Positions 9,694 to 17,914 are shown, counted from the first letter of the stretch. The stretch is DNA of 47,626 nt from Campylobacterota bacterium (GCA_030152305.1 JASKOM010000011.1:1-47626); one strand, 5' to 3'. Notes: generated by a model not told the origin, from the letters alone. Made by a program: numbers and translations.

Positions 9694-11082
9694 TTAACTA
9701 GATAAAGAAAATTTATTAATTATATTTTTTGCAACTTCGCGACCATCAAAAGTAGCTCGAACAACTAAATCAGCTCCTCGAGTTGAATCACCACCTGCAT
9801 AAACTCCAGATAACGAAGTTTCGCCAGTTTGTGAAATTTCGATTCCGCCCCAACTATTTGTTTTAATATTATTTTCAGCTAAGAAATTTGGAACTTCAGG
9901 TTCAAAACCAAGAGCAAAAATAATTACATCAGCTTTAACAAATTTCTCACTGTTTTGAATTTCAATAACTTTTTGTCGTCCTTTGCCGTCTGGTTGAGTT
10001 AATTCAGTTTTTGTAAAATTCATACCGATAACTTTGCCGTTTTCGTCAAGAACGATATTTTTTGGCGAAGAATAAAATTCGAATTCAGCACCTTCTTCAA
10101 CAGAATTTCGATATTCTTTATAGCTTCCAGGCATATTATGAGAATCTCGTCGATAATGACAAGTTACACTATTTGCACCTTCACGAATTGAAGTTCTAAT
10201 ACAGTCCATAGCCGTATCACCGCCTCCAACAACGATAACATCGCATTCTCGAACATCGATATCTTTTTTGATTTGCTCACCAAATAATTTTTTTTGAACA
10301 GAAGTTAAAAATTCCATTGCCATATAAACTCGGTCAGCATTTTCATTTTCGATATTTGCTCGTTTTGGTTTTGTCGAACCAATGCCAATAAACACAGCAT
10401 CGTGTGAATTTTTTAACGATTCAAAACTAATATCTTTGCCGATTTCAACATTAGTTTTTAAAACTAAACCGCCTTTTTTTAATAATTCGACTCGTCGTTC
10501 AACAACTTTTTTATCGAGTTTAAATCCTGGAATTCCATAAGTTAAAAGCCCACCAGCACGAGAAGCTCTTTCATAAACAGTAACATCAATACCTGCTCTT
10601 AATAAATAAGTTGCAAGTGAAAGCCCAGCTGGACCAGAACCGATAACGGCAACAGATTTACCAATCTTATTTTTAGGAAATTCAATCGTTAAACCTTGAT
10701 CGAAACCTTTTTCGGTGATATATCTTTCGATTGAACCAATCGTAATTGCTCCATGACCATCGTTTAATGTGCAATCGCCTTCGCATAAAACATCTTGAGG
10801 ACAAACTCTTCCCATTATTTCAGGAAACGGTGAAGGTTCATTAGAAAGTTTAAAAGCCAAAGATAAATCTGTTTCAGCAACTGATTTGAGCCATTGTGGA
10901 ATAAAATTATGCAATGGACATTTGTTCATGCAATAAGGATCACCACATTGAACACATCGTTCAGCTTGGCTTCTTGCTTCTGGTTTATCAAAAAGTTCAT
11001 AAACTTCTTTAAAATCTTTAACTCGTTCTCCAACGAGTCTTTTTTTCGGTTCGACTCTATCGACTGATAAAAAATTTTGCAT
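9694..11082 (-). CDS. gltD: Glutamate synthase small subunit (NADPH-dependent oxidoreductase)
   Basis: The 462-residue flavoprotein passes electrons from NADPH to the large glutamate synthase subunit. The N-terminal adrenodoxin-like domain has the expected Cys sets: C43, C46, C51, C55 and C94, C100, C104, which in GltD ligate two [4Fe-4S] clusters. An FAD-binding GSGPAGLSLA lies near residue 148 and an NADPH-binding GGGDTAMDC near 290. The C-terminal YAGGDSTRGADLVVRA closes the FAD site. No gltB is in the window; gltB is not immediately adjacent on either side, so the subunits may be encoded apart here, or the gene may be one of the GltD-like accessory reductases. Start ATG at 11080-11082 with an AAAGAAAA leader. 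Confidence 0.92.
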   Translation of the reverse strand: MQNFLSVDRVEPKKRLVGERVKDFKEVYELFDKPEARSQAERCVQCGDPYCMNKCPLHNFIPQWLKSVAETDLSLAFKLSNEPSPFPEIMGRVCPQDVLCEGDCTLNDGHGAITIGSIERYITEKGFDQGLTIEFPKNKIGKSVAVIGSGPAGLSLATYLLRAGIDVTVYERASRAGGLLTYGIPGFKLDKKVVERRVELLKKGGLVLKTNVEIGKDISFESLKNSHDAVFIGIGSTKPKRANIENENADRVYMAMEFLTSVQKKLFGEQIKKDIDVRECDVIVVGGGDTAMDCIRTSIREGANSVTCHYRRDSHNMPGSYKEYRNSVEEGAEFEFYSSPKNIVLDENGKVIGMNFTKTELTQPDGKGRQKVIEIQNSEKFVKADVIIFALGFEPEVPNFLAENNIKTNSWGGIEISQTGETSLSGVYAGGDSTRGADLVVRATFDGREVAKNIINKFSLSS

Positions 11083-11285
11083 CTATTTTCTTTCTATATT
11101 AAATAATATTATTTATTAAAAAATCTCACAAACGGTATTTATAAATAATTATATGATTTAAATTATTTTAAAGTCATTTTTTAGACATATATGTAATTGT
11201 ATCAAAGACATGAATAGCTTAATTTACGAACTGGGAATATATTTAAATAAATTATTTTTTATAATATTTTAATAGAAGTTTTGGT

Positions 11286-11291
11286 TATAAT
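11286..11291 (+). promoter_or_regulatory. -10 element upstream of the first DUF1566 gene
   Basis: A perfect TATAAT in a TTGGTTATAATTTTTT context, 33 bases before the ATG at 11325, with an AAGGA ribosome-binding site in between. No obvious -35. Confidence 0.5.
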
Positions 11292-11324
11292 TTTTTAAAG
11301 ACTTTACCGAAAGGAACAGTATAT

Positions 11325-12002
11325 ATGTTATACATTATTCTAATATTTATTATATTAGTTCTCTTATATTTGCTTTATAAGAAAGGCAATAGTTGTCAGT
11401 TTGTTCTTCCAGTTTCTCGTTATCGAACAAATCCAGATGAAAATCTGAAATTACTTTCGAATACTGATATAGACAAAAATAACGATATTATCGATGATTT
11501 GGATCATAATATAGATATTTTTTGTAGTCGAGATAAACATATATTATGTTGGATTGATCAAACAACACATTTAATGTGGGAAATTAAAAATCAAAAGAAT
11601 TTTGATAATTTATACACATTTGATGAAGCAACAAAATATATTAATGAATTAAATAAAATAAGTTATGGAGGCTATCATAATTGGAGACTTCCAACGATAG
11701 ACGAATTAATAACTATTGCTAATATTCCTGTTTTTGATTATCGTATTGAAGGTAAAGTTTTTGCCGAAAGATCTATTTGGCTTAAACATAATGCAAAAAA
11801 AAGAGTTGGTGCAAGATTTATCAAAAAACCTTTTGCAATTATTTTAAATTCTCAAGTGATCAGTTGGTATTGGAGTTCATCTGAATATAATCGAGATGCT
11901 ACTGGAAGTGTTTGGGTTATTGATTTTTTCGAAGGTGGAACATATCATAATTGTAAAAAAGATCGAAATCTCGTTGTAGCTGTTAGAAATTCTAAACATT
12001 AA
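11325..12002 (+). CDS. Membrane-anchored DUF1566 (Lcl-type) domain protein
   Basis: The 225-residue protein begins with a very hydrophobic segment (about residues 2-18) that could anchor it in the membrane with the rest outside the cytoplasm. From about residue 65 it has a DUF1566/Lcl-type fold signature: TTHLMWE, then YHNWRLPTIDELITI at about 118-131, a WYWSSSEY segment, and a C-terminal VAVR. Such domains are usually extracytoplasmic, sometimes adhesive, and of unclear function. A related two-domain protein is encoded at 14036-14989, so the two flank the nine-haem cytochrome gene and form one accessory block. RBS AAGGAA lies about 8 bases before the ATG. Function unknown. Confidence 0.75.
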   Translation: MLYIILIFIILVLLYLLYKKGNSCQFVLPVSRYRTNPDENLKLLSNTDIDKNNDIIDDLDHNIDIFCSRDKHILCWIDQTTHLMWEIKNQKNFDNLYTFDEATKYINELNKISYGGYHNWRLPTIDELITIANIPVFDYRIEGKVFAERSIWLKHNAKKRVGARFIKKPFAIILNSQVISWYWSSSEYNRDATGSVWVIDFFEGGTYHNCKKDRNLVVAVRNSKH

Positions 12003-12024
12003 ATAATTTAAATAATATTTTTAT

Positions 12025-12060
12025 TCCATCAGATAAAAAAACAAATATTTCTGATGGAAT
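12025..12060 (+). terminator. Hairpin after the first DUF1566 gene
   Basis: TTCCATCAG (12025-12033) and CTGATGGAA (12052-12060) form a perfect 9-bp stem 22 bases after the stop codon. The T-run precedes rather than follows the stem, so it may be a 3' protective hairpin rather than a classic intrinsic terminator. A hairpin with the same surroundings but a different stem follows the second DUF1566 gene. Confidence 0.5.
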
Positions 12061-12139
12061 CTGTGAAATAGCAAGTTTTAGCTAGTTTGTTTATAATTTA
12101 TTAACAATCTTTTGCCATAATCCGATCTATTTTACTTAA

Positions 12140-12281
12140 CAATCTCTACATTTCTGTAACAGTTGCTAACTGCGGACTATTAATCCAGGGAGATCTCCCA
12201 AAGCCTCGAGGGTTACTCAAGGCGCTTTTTACCATATATCTGCCCTTGGTTTTCGGCTACAGACATCGGTATATGTAGGTT
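12140..12281 (-). ncRNA. Candidate structured small RNA, possibly 6S RNA
   Basis: The 346-base gap between the first DUF1566 gene and the cytochrome gene is unusually GC-rich in part and folds well when read on the minus strand. A closing stem pairs CUACAU (12278-12273) with AUGUAG (12151-12146), extendable by ACAAU/AUUGU; next UCUGUA pairs with UACAGA; the apex has an 8-bp hairpin GCCUUGAG-UAACC-CUCGAGGC. The apical stem needs a G-U pair on this strand and has an A-C mismatch on the other, favouring minus-strand transcription. A long rod with a closing stem and large internal loops resembles 6S RNA, though about 140-150 nt would be short. It does not fit tmRNA or SRP RNA. Identity is a guess; that it is a structured RNA is more secure. 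Confidence 0.5.
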
Positions 12282-12310
12282 ATTGTAGCATATTTGTTAC
12301 AAGTAAACAA
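12282..12310 (-). promoter_or_regulatory. Sigma-70-like promoter for the candidate small RNA
   Basis: Read on the minus strand, TTGTTT (12310-12305), a 17-base spacer and TACAAT (12287-12282) make a good -35/-10 pair pointing into the structured RNA. A second possible -10, TATGCT (12292-12287), would start the transcript at about 12280, in better agreement with the closing stem. Confidence 0.5.
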
Positions 12311-12349
12311 CTAACCTTTTAAAATTTAAAACTTAACAAGGACTTCTTA

Positions 12350-14014
12350 TTGATAAAATCATCAATTTCTTTAAATTTATTAGCTTTAAGTTTATTAACT
12401 GGTTGTAATGACGGTTCTGTTTCTGATACTTCGACCTCATCGCAAAATACAGAAAATATAACAAATTCATCAAATACGAATTCAAACTCAACAACACCAT
12501 CACAAAATACAAATATAGAAGTTAATAATTCTTCGAATTCTAATTCAACGACAACGAATACAACAACAGTTTCAGCAAAATCATTCAAAGGTGATAATGA
12601 ATTATTATTAGCTTGGAGCGAAACTGGAATGCACTGTATGGATTCTAATTTTTCGGTTTTTGCACTTCTTCCACCATCAAATAATCTTCGAGCCGTTATA
12701 ATCAAAAGAGGCTCAAATCCGTCAATTATTTCAGATCAGAAAATTGCTTTTTCGTCATCTACAAATACAGAAAGCAGTTCAAAAACTGACTTTTGGAATT
12801 ATGCAAAACCTCTTTTTGGAGTTGATTTAAGAGAAAATCTTGGATTAAACGGCTTTTTTGCACCTTCAAAAAATGGTCAAAATCTCGAATGGAACGATAC
12901 AGTTTCGATTTATCATGCAAATGGAATTCCAATTACTCCGTGGAATGACGACAAAACTTGGAATCCATATCAAACTGTCAATCTCTCTTATAGCAGTTCA
13001 TCTGAAAATCTTTCAGCTTCAGCGGTTCTTCCAGTTAGCGATGAGGTCAATTGCAAATCATGTCATTCGGGAAATGGCGAAGAAGACTATAAATTTAATA
13101 TTCTAAAACAGCATGACCAAAAACATGATATTTCAACTTATTTATCGCAATTAAAAAATATTGGCTACGAATACGGCTCATCGTTATACACAACTGCAAA
13201 AAATGGAACTCCAATTTTATGTGCAAGTTGTCATAAATCAAATGGGCTTGGAACTTCTGGAATAGAAGGAATTCCGCAATTAACTACGGCGATGCATTCG
13301 GCACATCAAAAATATTTCTCGGCTGATTCGACTTTGCCAGTTAATACAAAAAATACATGTTACAGTTGCCACCCTGGAGAAAAAACAGAATGTTCTCGAG
13401 GAGCAATGAGTGATTTAAGCTGTGCAAATTGTCATGGCTCTCTTCAAAATGTTGCAAAAAGTTCCCGAAATGGTTGGGTTGATGAACCAAAATGTCAAAA
13501 TTGTCATGATGGTGCAACTCGACACGAATCAGTATTTAGCGATGAACAAAATAGCACAATTAGAACAGCGACAAATACGAAATATTCAACTGAATCAGAT
13601 AAATTATATAAAGATTCAAAAGGTCATGGAAATTTATTATGTCAAACTTGCCACGGTTCGCAACATTCGATTTATCCGTCAAAAATAGAATCTGAAAATA
13701 GTCTTTCGATAGCTGTTCAAGGTTACAAAGGCACAGTTTCAGATTGTTCAGCTTGTCATAAAACAGTTCCAAACAGTTCAGCTGGTGGTCCTCACGGAAT
13801 GCATTCGACAAATCAATGGTGGGTAAATAGCCATGAAAATTATGCAAAAACAACAACAGCGAGAAAATCATGTGCTGAATGCCACGGTTCTGATTATCGC
13901 GGAAGTGAATTATCAAAAATCAAAATTGCAAAAAGTTTCACAGCTGAAAGAACAACAAAAACTTATAAAGCAGGTGATAAAGTCGGTTGTTACGATTGCC
14001 ACAACGGTTTTTAA
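12350..14014 (+). CDS. Nine-haem c-type cytochrome lipoprotein
   Basis: The 554-residue protein starts with a lipoprotein signal (LSLLTGC, Cys at about 20), then a low-complexity Ser/Thr/Asn linker to about residue 80, a non-haem domain starting WSETGMHCMD, and from about residue 235 nine CxxCH haem-binding motifs: CKSCH, CASCH, CYSCH, CANCH, CQNCH, CQTCH, CSACH, CAECH and, four residues before the end, CYDCH. It should be exported, lipid-anchored and loaded with nine haems, and so probably carries electrons in the periplasm or at the cell surface. No catalytic subunit is adjacent, and partner and substrate are unknown. The start is TTG, with AAGGA about 7 bases upstream. The next gene, another DUF1566 lipoprotein, follows after 21 bases and is probably co-transcribed. 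Confidence 0.88.
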   Translation: MIKSSISLNLLALSLLTGCNDGSVSDTSTSSQNTENITNSSNTNSNSTTPSQNTNIEVNNSSNSNSTTTNTTTVSAKSFKGDNELLLAWSETGMHCMDSNFSVFALLPPSNNLRAVIIKRGSNPSIISDQKIAFSSSTNTESSSKTDFWNYAKPLFGVDLRENLGLNGFFAPSKNGQNLEWNDTVSIYHANGIPITPWNDDKTWNPYQTVNLSYSSSSENLSASAVLPVSDEVNCKSCHSGNGEEDYKFNILKQHDQKHDISTYLSQLKNIGYEYGSSLYTTAKNGTPILCASCHKSNGLGTSGIEGIPQLTTAMHSAHQKYFSADSTLPVNTKNTCYSCHPGEKTECSRGAMSDLSCANCHGSLQNVAKSSRNGWVDEPKCQNCHDGATRHESVFSDEQNSTIRTATNTKYSTESDKLYKDSKGHGNLLCQTCHGSQHSIYPSKIESENSLSIAVQGYKGTVSDCSACHKTVPNSSAGGPHGMHSTNQWWVNSHENYAKTTTARKSCAECHGSDYRGSELSKIKIAKSFTAERTTKTYKAGDKVGCYDCHNGF

Positions 14015-14035
14015 TATATATAGGATTTTTAAATT

Positions 14036-14989
14036 ATGAAAACACAAATATCTAGTTCGTTATTTTTATTGCTTTTTATTCATGGTTGCGGAAGTTCAAC
14101 AGAAACAGATTCATTGATTTCTCAAAGTAATTCGTCGCAAAATTCTCAAAATGAATCGACCTCATCGAATGATTTAACTCAATCAGCAAATTTGAAATTT
14201 TTAAATAATGTTCAAAGTTTTTCACGAGGCGATAATATCGTTATTGATAATATTTCTGGTTTAAAATGGGAAGATCAGCCTGTTATTTTTTATGGCAATT
14301 TTAACGATGCTGAATCGTATTGCGAGAATTTAACTATTGATGAAATATCAGATTGGAGATTGCCAAATTTAAAAGAATTTTGGTATTTGCATGATCGAAA
14401 TCAAAGTAGTCCAGCGATAAATATTATTTTTCAAAATGTAGAAAATAATATCTATTGGACAAGTCAAACTGTTTCATATATTGGTTCTGAAATAAATGTT
14501 TGGACGATTGATAGTTCTGATGGTTATGATGATTGGAGTTTAAAAACGGACAAACATTATGTTCGTTGTGTTTCTGATCAAAATATATTAAAAGATTTTT
14601 CTTTTGAATATATTAATTTTAGTCGCGATGATCAAAAATCAATCGTTATCGATAATACAAACGGTTTAATGTGGCAAGATTCTATTTCGTCAAATTTGAT
14701 GAGTTGGTCAGAATCGGGTGAATATTGCAATAATTTAACTTTTGGCGGATATTATGATTGGCGACTTCCAAAAATAGAAGAACTTTTTTCGATTACAAAT
14801 CAACGATTAAGTTCGATTCCATCGATAAATAATATATTTCAATCTGTTTCAAGTGAAGCATTTTGGACTTCAACAGTTAATAACGATTTTGTTTTAAGTG
14901 ATAGTTGGAATGTAAATTTTGATGGCGGCGGAACAGATTTTCATGGTCAATTAAATTCTCTTGCTGTTCGCTGTGTGAGAGATAATTAA
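14036..14989 (+). CDS. Lipoprotein with two DUF1566 (Lcl-type) domains
   Basis: The 317-residue protein has a lipoprotein signal peptide (LLFIHGC, Cys18), a Ser/Asn/Gln-rich spacer to about residue 50, and two repeated domains, roughly 55-182 and 188-317. Both have the same skeleton: FSRGDN/FSRDDQ, IVIDN-xxGLxW, a CENL/CNNL segment, DWRLP (DWRLPNLKEF and DWRLPKIEEL), a WTS strand and a closing VRCV. The single-domain homologue lies at 11325-12002. It follows the nine-haem cytochrome gene by 21 bases and was probably made from the same transcript; an AGGA ribosome-binding site precedes the ATG. Function unknown; being lipid-anchored beside a surface-type cytochrome, it could be a scaffold or adhesin. 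Confidence 0.8.
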   Translation: MKTQISSSLFLLLFIHGCGSSTETDSLISQSNSSQNSQNESTSSNDLTQSANLKFLNNVQSFSRGDNIVIDNISGLKWEDQPVIFYGNFNDAESYCENLTIDEISDWRLPNLKEFWYLHDRNQSSPAINIIFQNVENNIYWTSQTVSYIGSEINVWTIDSSDGYDDWSLKTDKHYVRCVSDQNILKDFSFEYINFSRDDQKSIVIDNTNGLMWQDSISSNLMSWSESGEYCNNLTFGGYYDWRLPKIEELFSITNQRLSSIPSINNIFQSVSSEAFWTSTVNNDFVLSDSWNVNFDGGGTDFHGQLNSLAVRCVRDN

Positions 14990-15013
14990 TATATTTAAAA
15001 TAGATTTTTTATT

Positions 15014-15043
15014 CCACCCGATTGAAGAAAATATTTCGGGTGG
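15014..15043. terminator. Hairpin between the convergent DUF1566 lipoprotein gene and nhaD
   Basis: CCACCCGA (15014-15021) and TCGGGTGG (15036-15043) form a perfect 8-bp stem between two convergent genes. It has the same flanks (TTTTTTATTCCA before, AAATATTTC inside the loop) as the hairpin at 12025-12060 but a different stem. A GATGAGGT octamer starts at its right edge (15043). Confidence 0.55.
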
Positions 15044-15056
15044 ATGAGGTTAAAAA

Positions 15057-16385
15057 TTATAAATTAGCTACGGCTTTAATTCCGAGAACTTCGTATTGAA
15101 CATACCAGATAAGAATCGAAACGATAAAACCTACGGCAACTGTCCAAGCATATTTCATATGTGAACTGAAAGTATAAATTCCATACATTTTTCCCATAAC
15201 TCCAACACCTGCGGCTGAACCAAACGAAATTAAACTTCCACCGATTCCAGCTGTCATTGTTACAAGCATCCATTGATCAAGTCCAATATTTGGATTTGCT
15301 TTTAATACGGCACTCATAACAGGAACATTATCTACGAATGCGGATAATAAACCGACACCGATATTTACACTTGTTGGTGAAAATTGATTATATAACGAAG
15401 CAAACCAATTTAAAAATCCTAAGAAATGTAAAGCTCCAACGGCCGCTAAAATTCCTACGAAAAATAAAAGTGTGTCGTGTTCAATTTTTCTAATTGATGA
15501 GAAAATATTTAATTCGACATTGACTGTTTTTTTCATAGAATAAGCAAATAATTTTAAAATTGATAAACCGAAAAGCATACCCCACATTGGCGGTAAATGT
15601 AAAATTTGTTTTGTTAAAACAGCTGTAAAAATAGTAAATGCTCCAAGATAAACTATTGCCATTCCACCCGGTAAAATTTTTGGTTCTTCACCAGCTTTAA
15701 CGATAATTGGTGCAGGTTTTTCTGTTGGAACAAATCTCGAAAGAAGATAAGCAGTAACAAACCAACCAAGAAATGCTGAAGGAAATAAAAAGAAGAAATC
15801 AGTAAAAGCACCTTTTCCAGCAGTCCAAGCCATTAAAGTTGTAATATCTCCGAATGGACTCCAAGCACCACCAGCATTTGCCGCAACGACAATATTAATT
15901 GCCCCCGGAACTAAGAATTCTCGTTTTTTATTATCGATTGTGATTAAAACAGTTGATAAAATAAGAGCTGTTGTTAAATTGTCAGCAACTGGACTAATAA
16001 AAAATGCTAGTGTTCCAGTTACCCAGAATAAACCTCGATATGTATAACCTTTTGTTACAAGTTTATATTTTAAAGCTTCGAATACTTTTCGTTCTATTAA
16101 AGCTTCGATAAAAGTCATTGCAACATATAAGAAAAAGAATATTTCAGCAATTTCTAAGATGAGGTGCGAAACATGATCATGAACAGATTCCATGTTTAAA
16201 CCGTTAAAAGCATAATAACCCGCAATGATCATAAAGATCGATGTTCCTAAAAATAGAGCAGGTTTTGCTTTGTTAATATGATATCTCTCTTCAGTTGCGA
16301 TAAAGAAATATCCAGCAATAAAATATAGCAACATTGCTATGCCAAAAAATGATCCCGTAAGATCAACCCAACCTTCTAAGTGCAT
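15057..16385 (-). CDS. nhaD: Na+/H+ antiporter NhaD
   Basis: The 442-residue inner-membrane protein has about twelve hydrophobic segments and exchanges sodium ions for protons, so helping with salt and pH balance. Family features are the FFISPVADNLTTALILS segment and, further on, NIVVAANAGGAWSPFGDITTLMAW, which in this ion-transporter superfamily form the ion path. The length is a little shorter than the ~480 residues of many NhaD proteins. A good -10 (TATAAT, 16426-16421 on the minus strand) and a GAAAGGG ribosome-binding site sit upstream of the ATG. It converges with the DUF1566 lipoprotein gene. NhaD is usual in marine or salt-tolerant bacteria. Confidence 0.93.
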   Translation of the reverse strand: MHLEGWVDLTGSFFGIAMLLYFIAGYFFIATEERYHINKAKPALFLGTSIFMIIAGYYAFNGLNMESVHDHVSHLILEIAEIFFFLYVAMTFIEALIERKVFEALKYKLVTKGYTYRGLFWVTGTLAFFISPVADNLTTALILSTVLITIDNKKREFLVPGAINIVVAANAGGAWSPFGDITTLMAWTAGKGAFTDFFFLFPSAFLGWFVTAYLLSRFVPTEKPAPIIVKAGEEPKILPGGMAIVYLGAFTIFTAVLTKQILHLPPMWGMLFGLSILKLFAYSMKKTVNVELNIFSSIRKIEHDTLLFFVGILAAVGALHFLGFLNWFASLYNQFSPTSVNIGVGLLSAFVDNVPVMSAVLKANPNIGLDQWMLVTMTAGIGGSLISFGSAAGVGVMGKMYGIYTFSSHMKYAWTVAVGFIVSILIWYVQYEVLGIKAVANL

Positions 16386-16420
16386 AATAACACCCTTTCA
16401 GATAAAAAAATTTTGTTAAT

Positions 16421-16426
16421 ATTATA
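16421..16426 (-). promoter_or_regulatory. -10 element of nhaD
   Basis: Perfect TATAAT read on the minus strand, about 36 bases upstream of the nhaD ATG, followed by the ribosome-binding site GAAAGGG. Confidence 0.55.
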
Positions 16427-16500
16427 GCTTTAAGCTAAAAATGAGATCAAACACAAAATATGAGATATTTCGCTATTTTTTTATCAAAAAGTTATCGCTG

Positions 16501-16834
16501 AAAACCCGCCACCTCTAAATCCGTTTAGGATTTAGGTGGCTGGATGAAATCGATAAAAGAATACGATTAGATTTAAAGTCTCTATAAGCGTTCCTTAATT
16601 AAAATATACCAATTAAATGCTTAAGTAGGACTTGTTAGTAGTTGAGTTCGCCCTTTCTAACACAATCAGGCTTACAAAAATGAGGTTTTTGGGTTAGGAA
16701 TTAGCCTTTTTCCTTTTTCAATTTTTGAATAAATAAAAAGCCTTTCAAATTCCGTAAGCATTAGCGATATGGTTAGTTAGGAAGCCCACACTTCTCAAAA
16801 TCCGAAACGGATTTTTAAGTGGTGGGTATTTCAC
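16501..16834 (+). mobile_element. Transposase-less IS200/IS605 derivative (MITE/PATE-like) with omega-RNA-like right end
   Basis: The ~330-bp unit has a subterminal hairpin at each end and no transposase frame. Left hairpin: GCCACC (16508-16513) and TAAATCC (16516-16522) pair with GGATTTA and GGTGGC (16528-16540), with a 2-base bulge. Right hairpin: CCCACACTT with AAGTGGTGGG and AAAATCCG with CGGATTTT (16785-16826), flanked by GAAG and TATTTCAC. Bases 16735-16834 match 29-128 at the window start closely, even to the tail reading KSLSNSVSIS. Subterminal hairpins rather than inverted terminal repeats are the hallmark of single-strand (Y1) transposition. The middle, about 16541-16735, shows no recognisable gene. 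It ends 14 bases before the rpmE -10 box. Confidence 0.7.
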
Positions 16835-16847
16835 AAATTCATTTTGC

Positions 16848-16853
16848 TATAAT
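16848..16853 (+). promoter_or_regulatory. -10 element of rpmE-rsmI
   Basis: Perfect TATAAT 42 bases before the rpmE ATG. The place for a -35 box at 17-bp spacing (16825-16830) lies inside the right end of the IS605-like element, so the upstream half of this promoter is donated by the mobile element. Confidence 0.55.
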
Positions 16854-16894
16854 TGTAAATTATTAATATTAAAACACAAAAGAAAGGAAATCTT

Positions 16895-17098
16895 ATGAAA
16901 AAAGGTATTCATCCAGAATATATAGTTTCTAAAGTTACTTGTGCATGTGGCAATACTTTTGAAACAAAAAGCACAAAATCAGACATTATTCTTGACATTT
17001 GCGGAGCTTGTCATCCATTTTATACTGGTTCAGAAAAAGTAGTTGATACAACAGGTCGAATAGAGAAATTTAATAAAAGATTTGGCAAACAAAAATAA
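16895..17098 (+). CDS. rpmE: 50S ribosomal protein L31
   Basis: The 67-residue protein is a component of the large ribosomal subunit. It is the zinc-binding form, with Cys16, Cys18, Cys36 and Cys39 (TCACG and [11 protein letters not shown]). The typical start MKKGIHPEY and the segment HPFYTG are present. A strong AGAAAGGAA ribosome-binding site precedes the ATG. The stop codon TAA directly abuts the TTG start of rsmI, so the two are probably translated from one message. Confidence 0.96.
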   Translation: MKKGIHPEYIVSKVTCACGNTFETKSTKSDIILDICGACHPFYTGSEKVVDTTGRIEKFNKRFGKQK

Positions 17099-17914
17099 TT
17101 GCTTAAATTCGTTCCAACCCCTATTGGAAATATCGGAGATATTTCTCTCCGAGCTCTCGAAGCAATCAGCGAGAGTGATACAATAATATGCGAAGATACT
17201 CGTGAATCAATCTCCCTTATTAATAATTTAATAAATAAATATCCAAGTTTAATTAAACACAAAGAAAAAAAATTTATTTCTCTTTATCATCATAATAGTT
17301 CAGAAACTTTATTAAAACTTGATATTTCTATTTTTAATAATAATGTAATTTATATGAGTGATGCTGGAATGCCCGGAATTAGCGATCCAGGTATAAGTTT
17401 AATTAATTTTGCAAAAATAAATAATATAAAATTTGAAGTTTTACCAGGTGCAACAGCTTTAACAGTTGCTTCTTTGTCAAGTGGTTTTGCTGATAGAAAA
17501 ATTCTATTCTGGGGTTTTTTGCCACATAAAGGACGAGACCGCGAAAACGAATTAACTCAAATTTTAGATAGTGGTTTTACAGTTGTCATTTACGAATCAC
17601 CTCATCGAATATTAAAATTAGTTGAAGAACTTTCTCAAGTTGCTTCACAAAGAGAACTTTTTTTTACAAAAGAATTAACAAAAGAATTTGAAAATAGATG
17701 GTGGAGTATAGGAAAAGATGCAATTGAGCTATTTAAAAATATTGATTTACGAGGTGAATGGGTTGTTGTTATAAAAGGAATAGATAAAAAAGGCTCACCT
17801 ATTTCTGAAAATGATATTTTAGAATTATCGATTTCAACAAAAGATAAAGCAAAATTAATTTCAAAACTTAGAGGTCAACCTCAAAAAGACATTTATTCAG
17901 AATTAATTATTTAA
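17099..17914 (+). CDS. rsmI: 16S rRNA 2'-O-ribose C1402 methyltransferase
   Basis: The 271-residue SAM-dependent enzyme methylates the 2'-O of C1402 in the decoding centre of 16S rRNA. The tetrapyrrole-methylase fold motifs are clear: VPTPIGNIGDIS near the N-terminus, CEDTR, then MSDAGMPGISDPG at about 81-93, VLPGATAL and YESPHRI. The start is TTG immediately after the rpmE stop; its ribosome-binding site would lie in the end of rpmE and is weak. The 3' end overlaps the convergent holB by 8 bases. Confidence 0.95.
   Translation: MLKFVPTPIGNIGDISLRALEAISESDTIICEDTRESISLINNLINKYPSLIKHKEKKFISLYHHNSSETLLKLDISIFNNNVIYMSDAGMPGISDPGISLINFAKINNIKFEVLPGATALTVASLSSGFADRKILFWGFLPHKGRDRENELTQILDSGFTVVIYESPHRILKLVEELSQVASQRELFFTKELTKEFENRWWSIGKDAIELFKNIDLRGEWVVVIKGIDKKGSPISENDILELSISTKDKAKLISKLRGQPQKDIYSELII

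Noticed and set aside
12140..12281. tmRNA or SRP RNA
   Set aside because: No tag-peptide frame or CCA-type acceptor end, and no GGAAGGAAGCAG-type SRP apical loop.
12319..12705. Minus-strand reading frame over the start of the cytochrome gene
   Set aside because: It mirrors the Ser/Thr/Asn-rich linker of the cytochrome, has no ribosome-binding site and would run into the candidate RNA promoter.
16675..16686. Further copy of the octamer at AATGAGGT
   Set aside because: First base differs; single-mismatch copies are expected by chance and were not counted.
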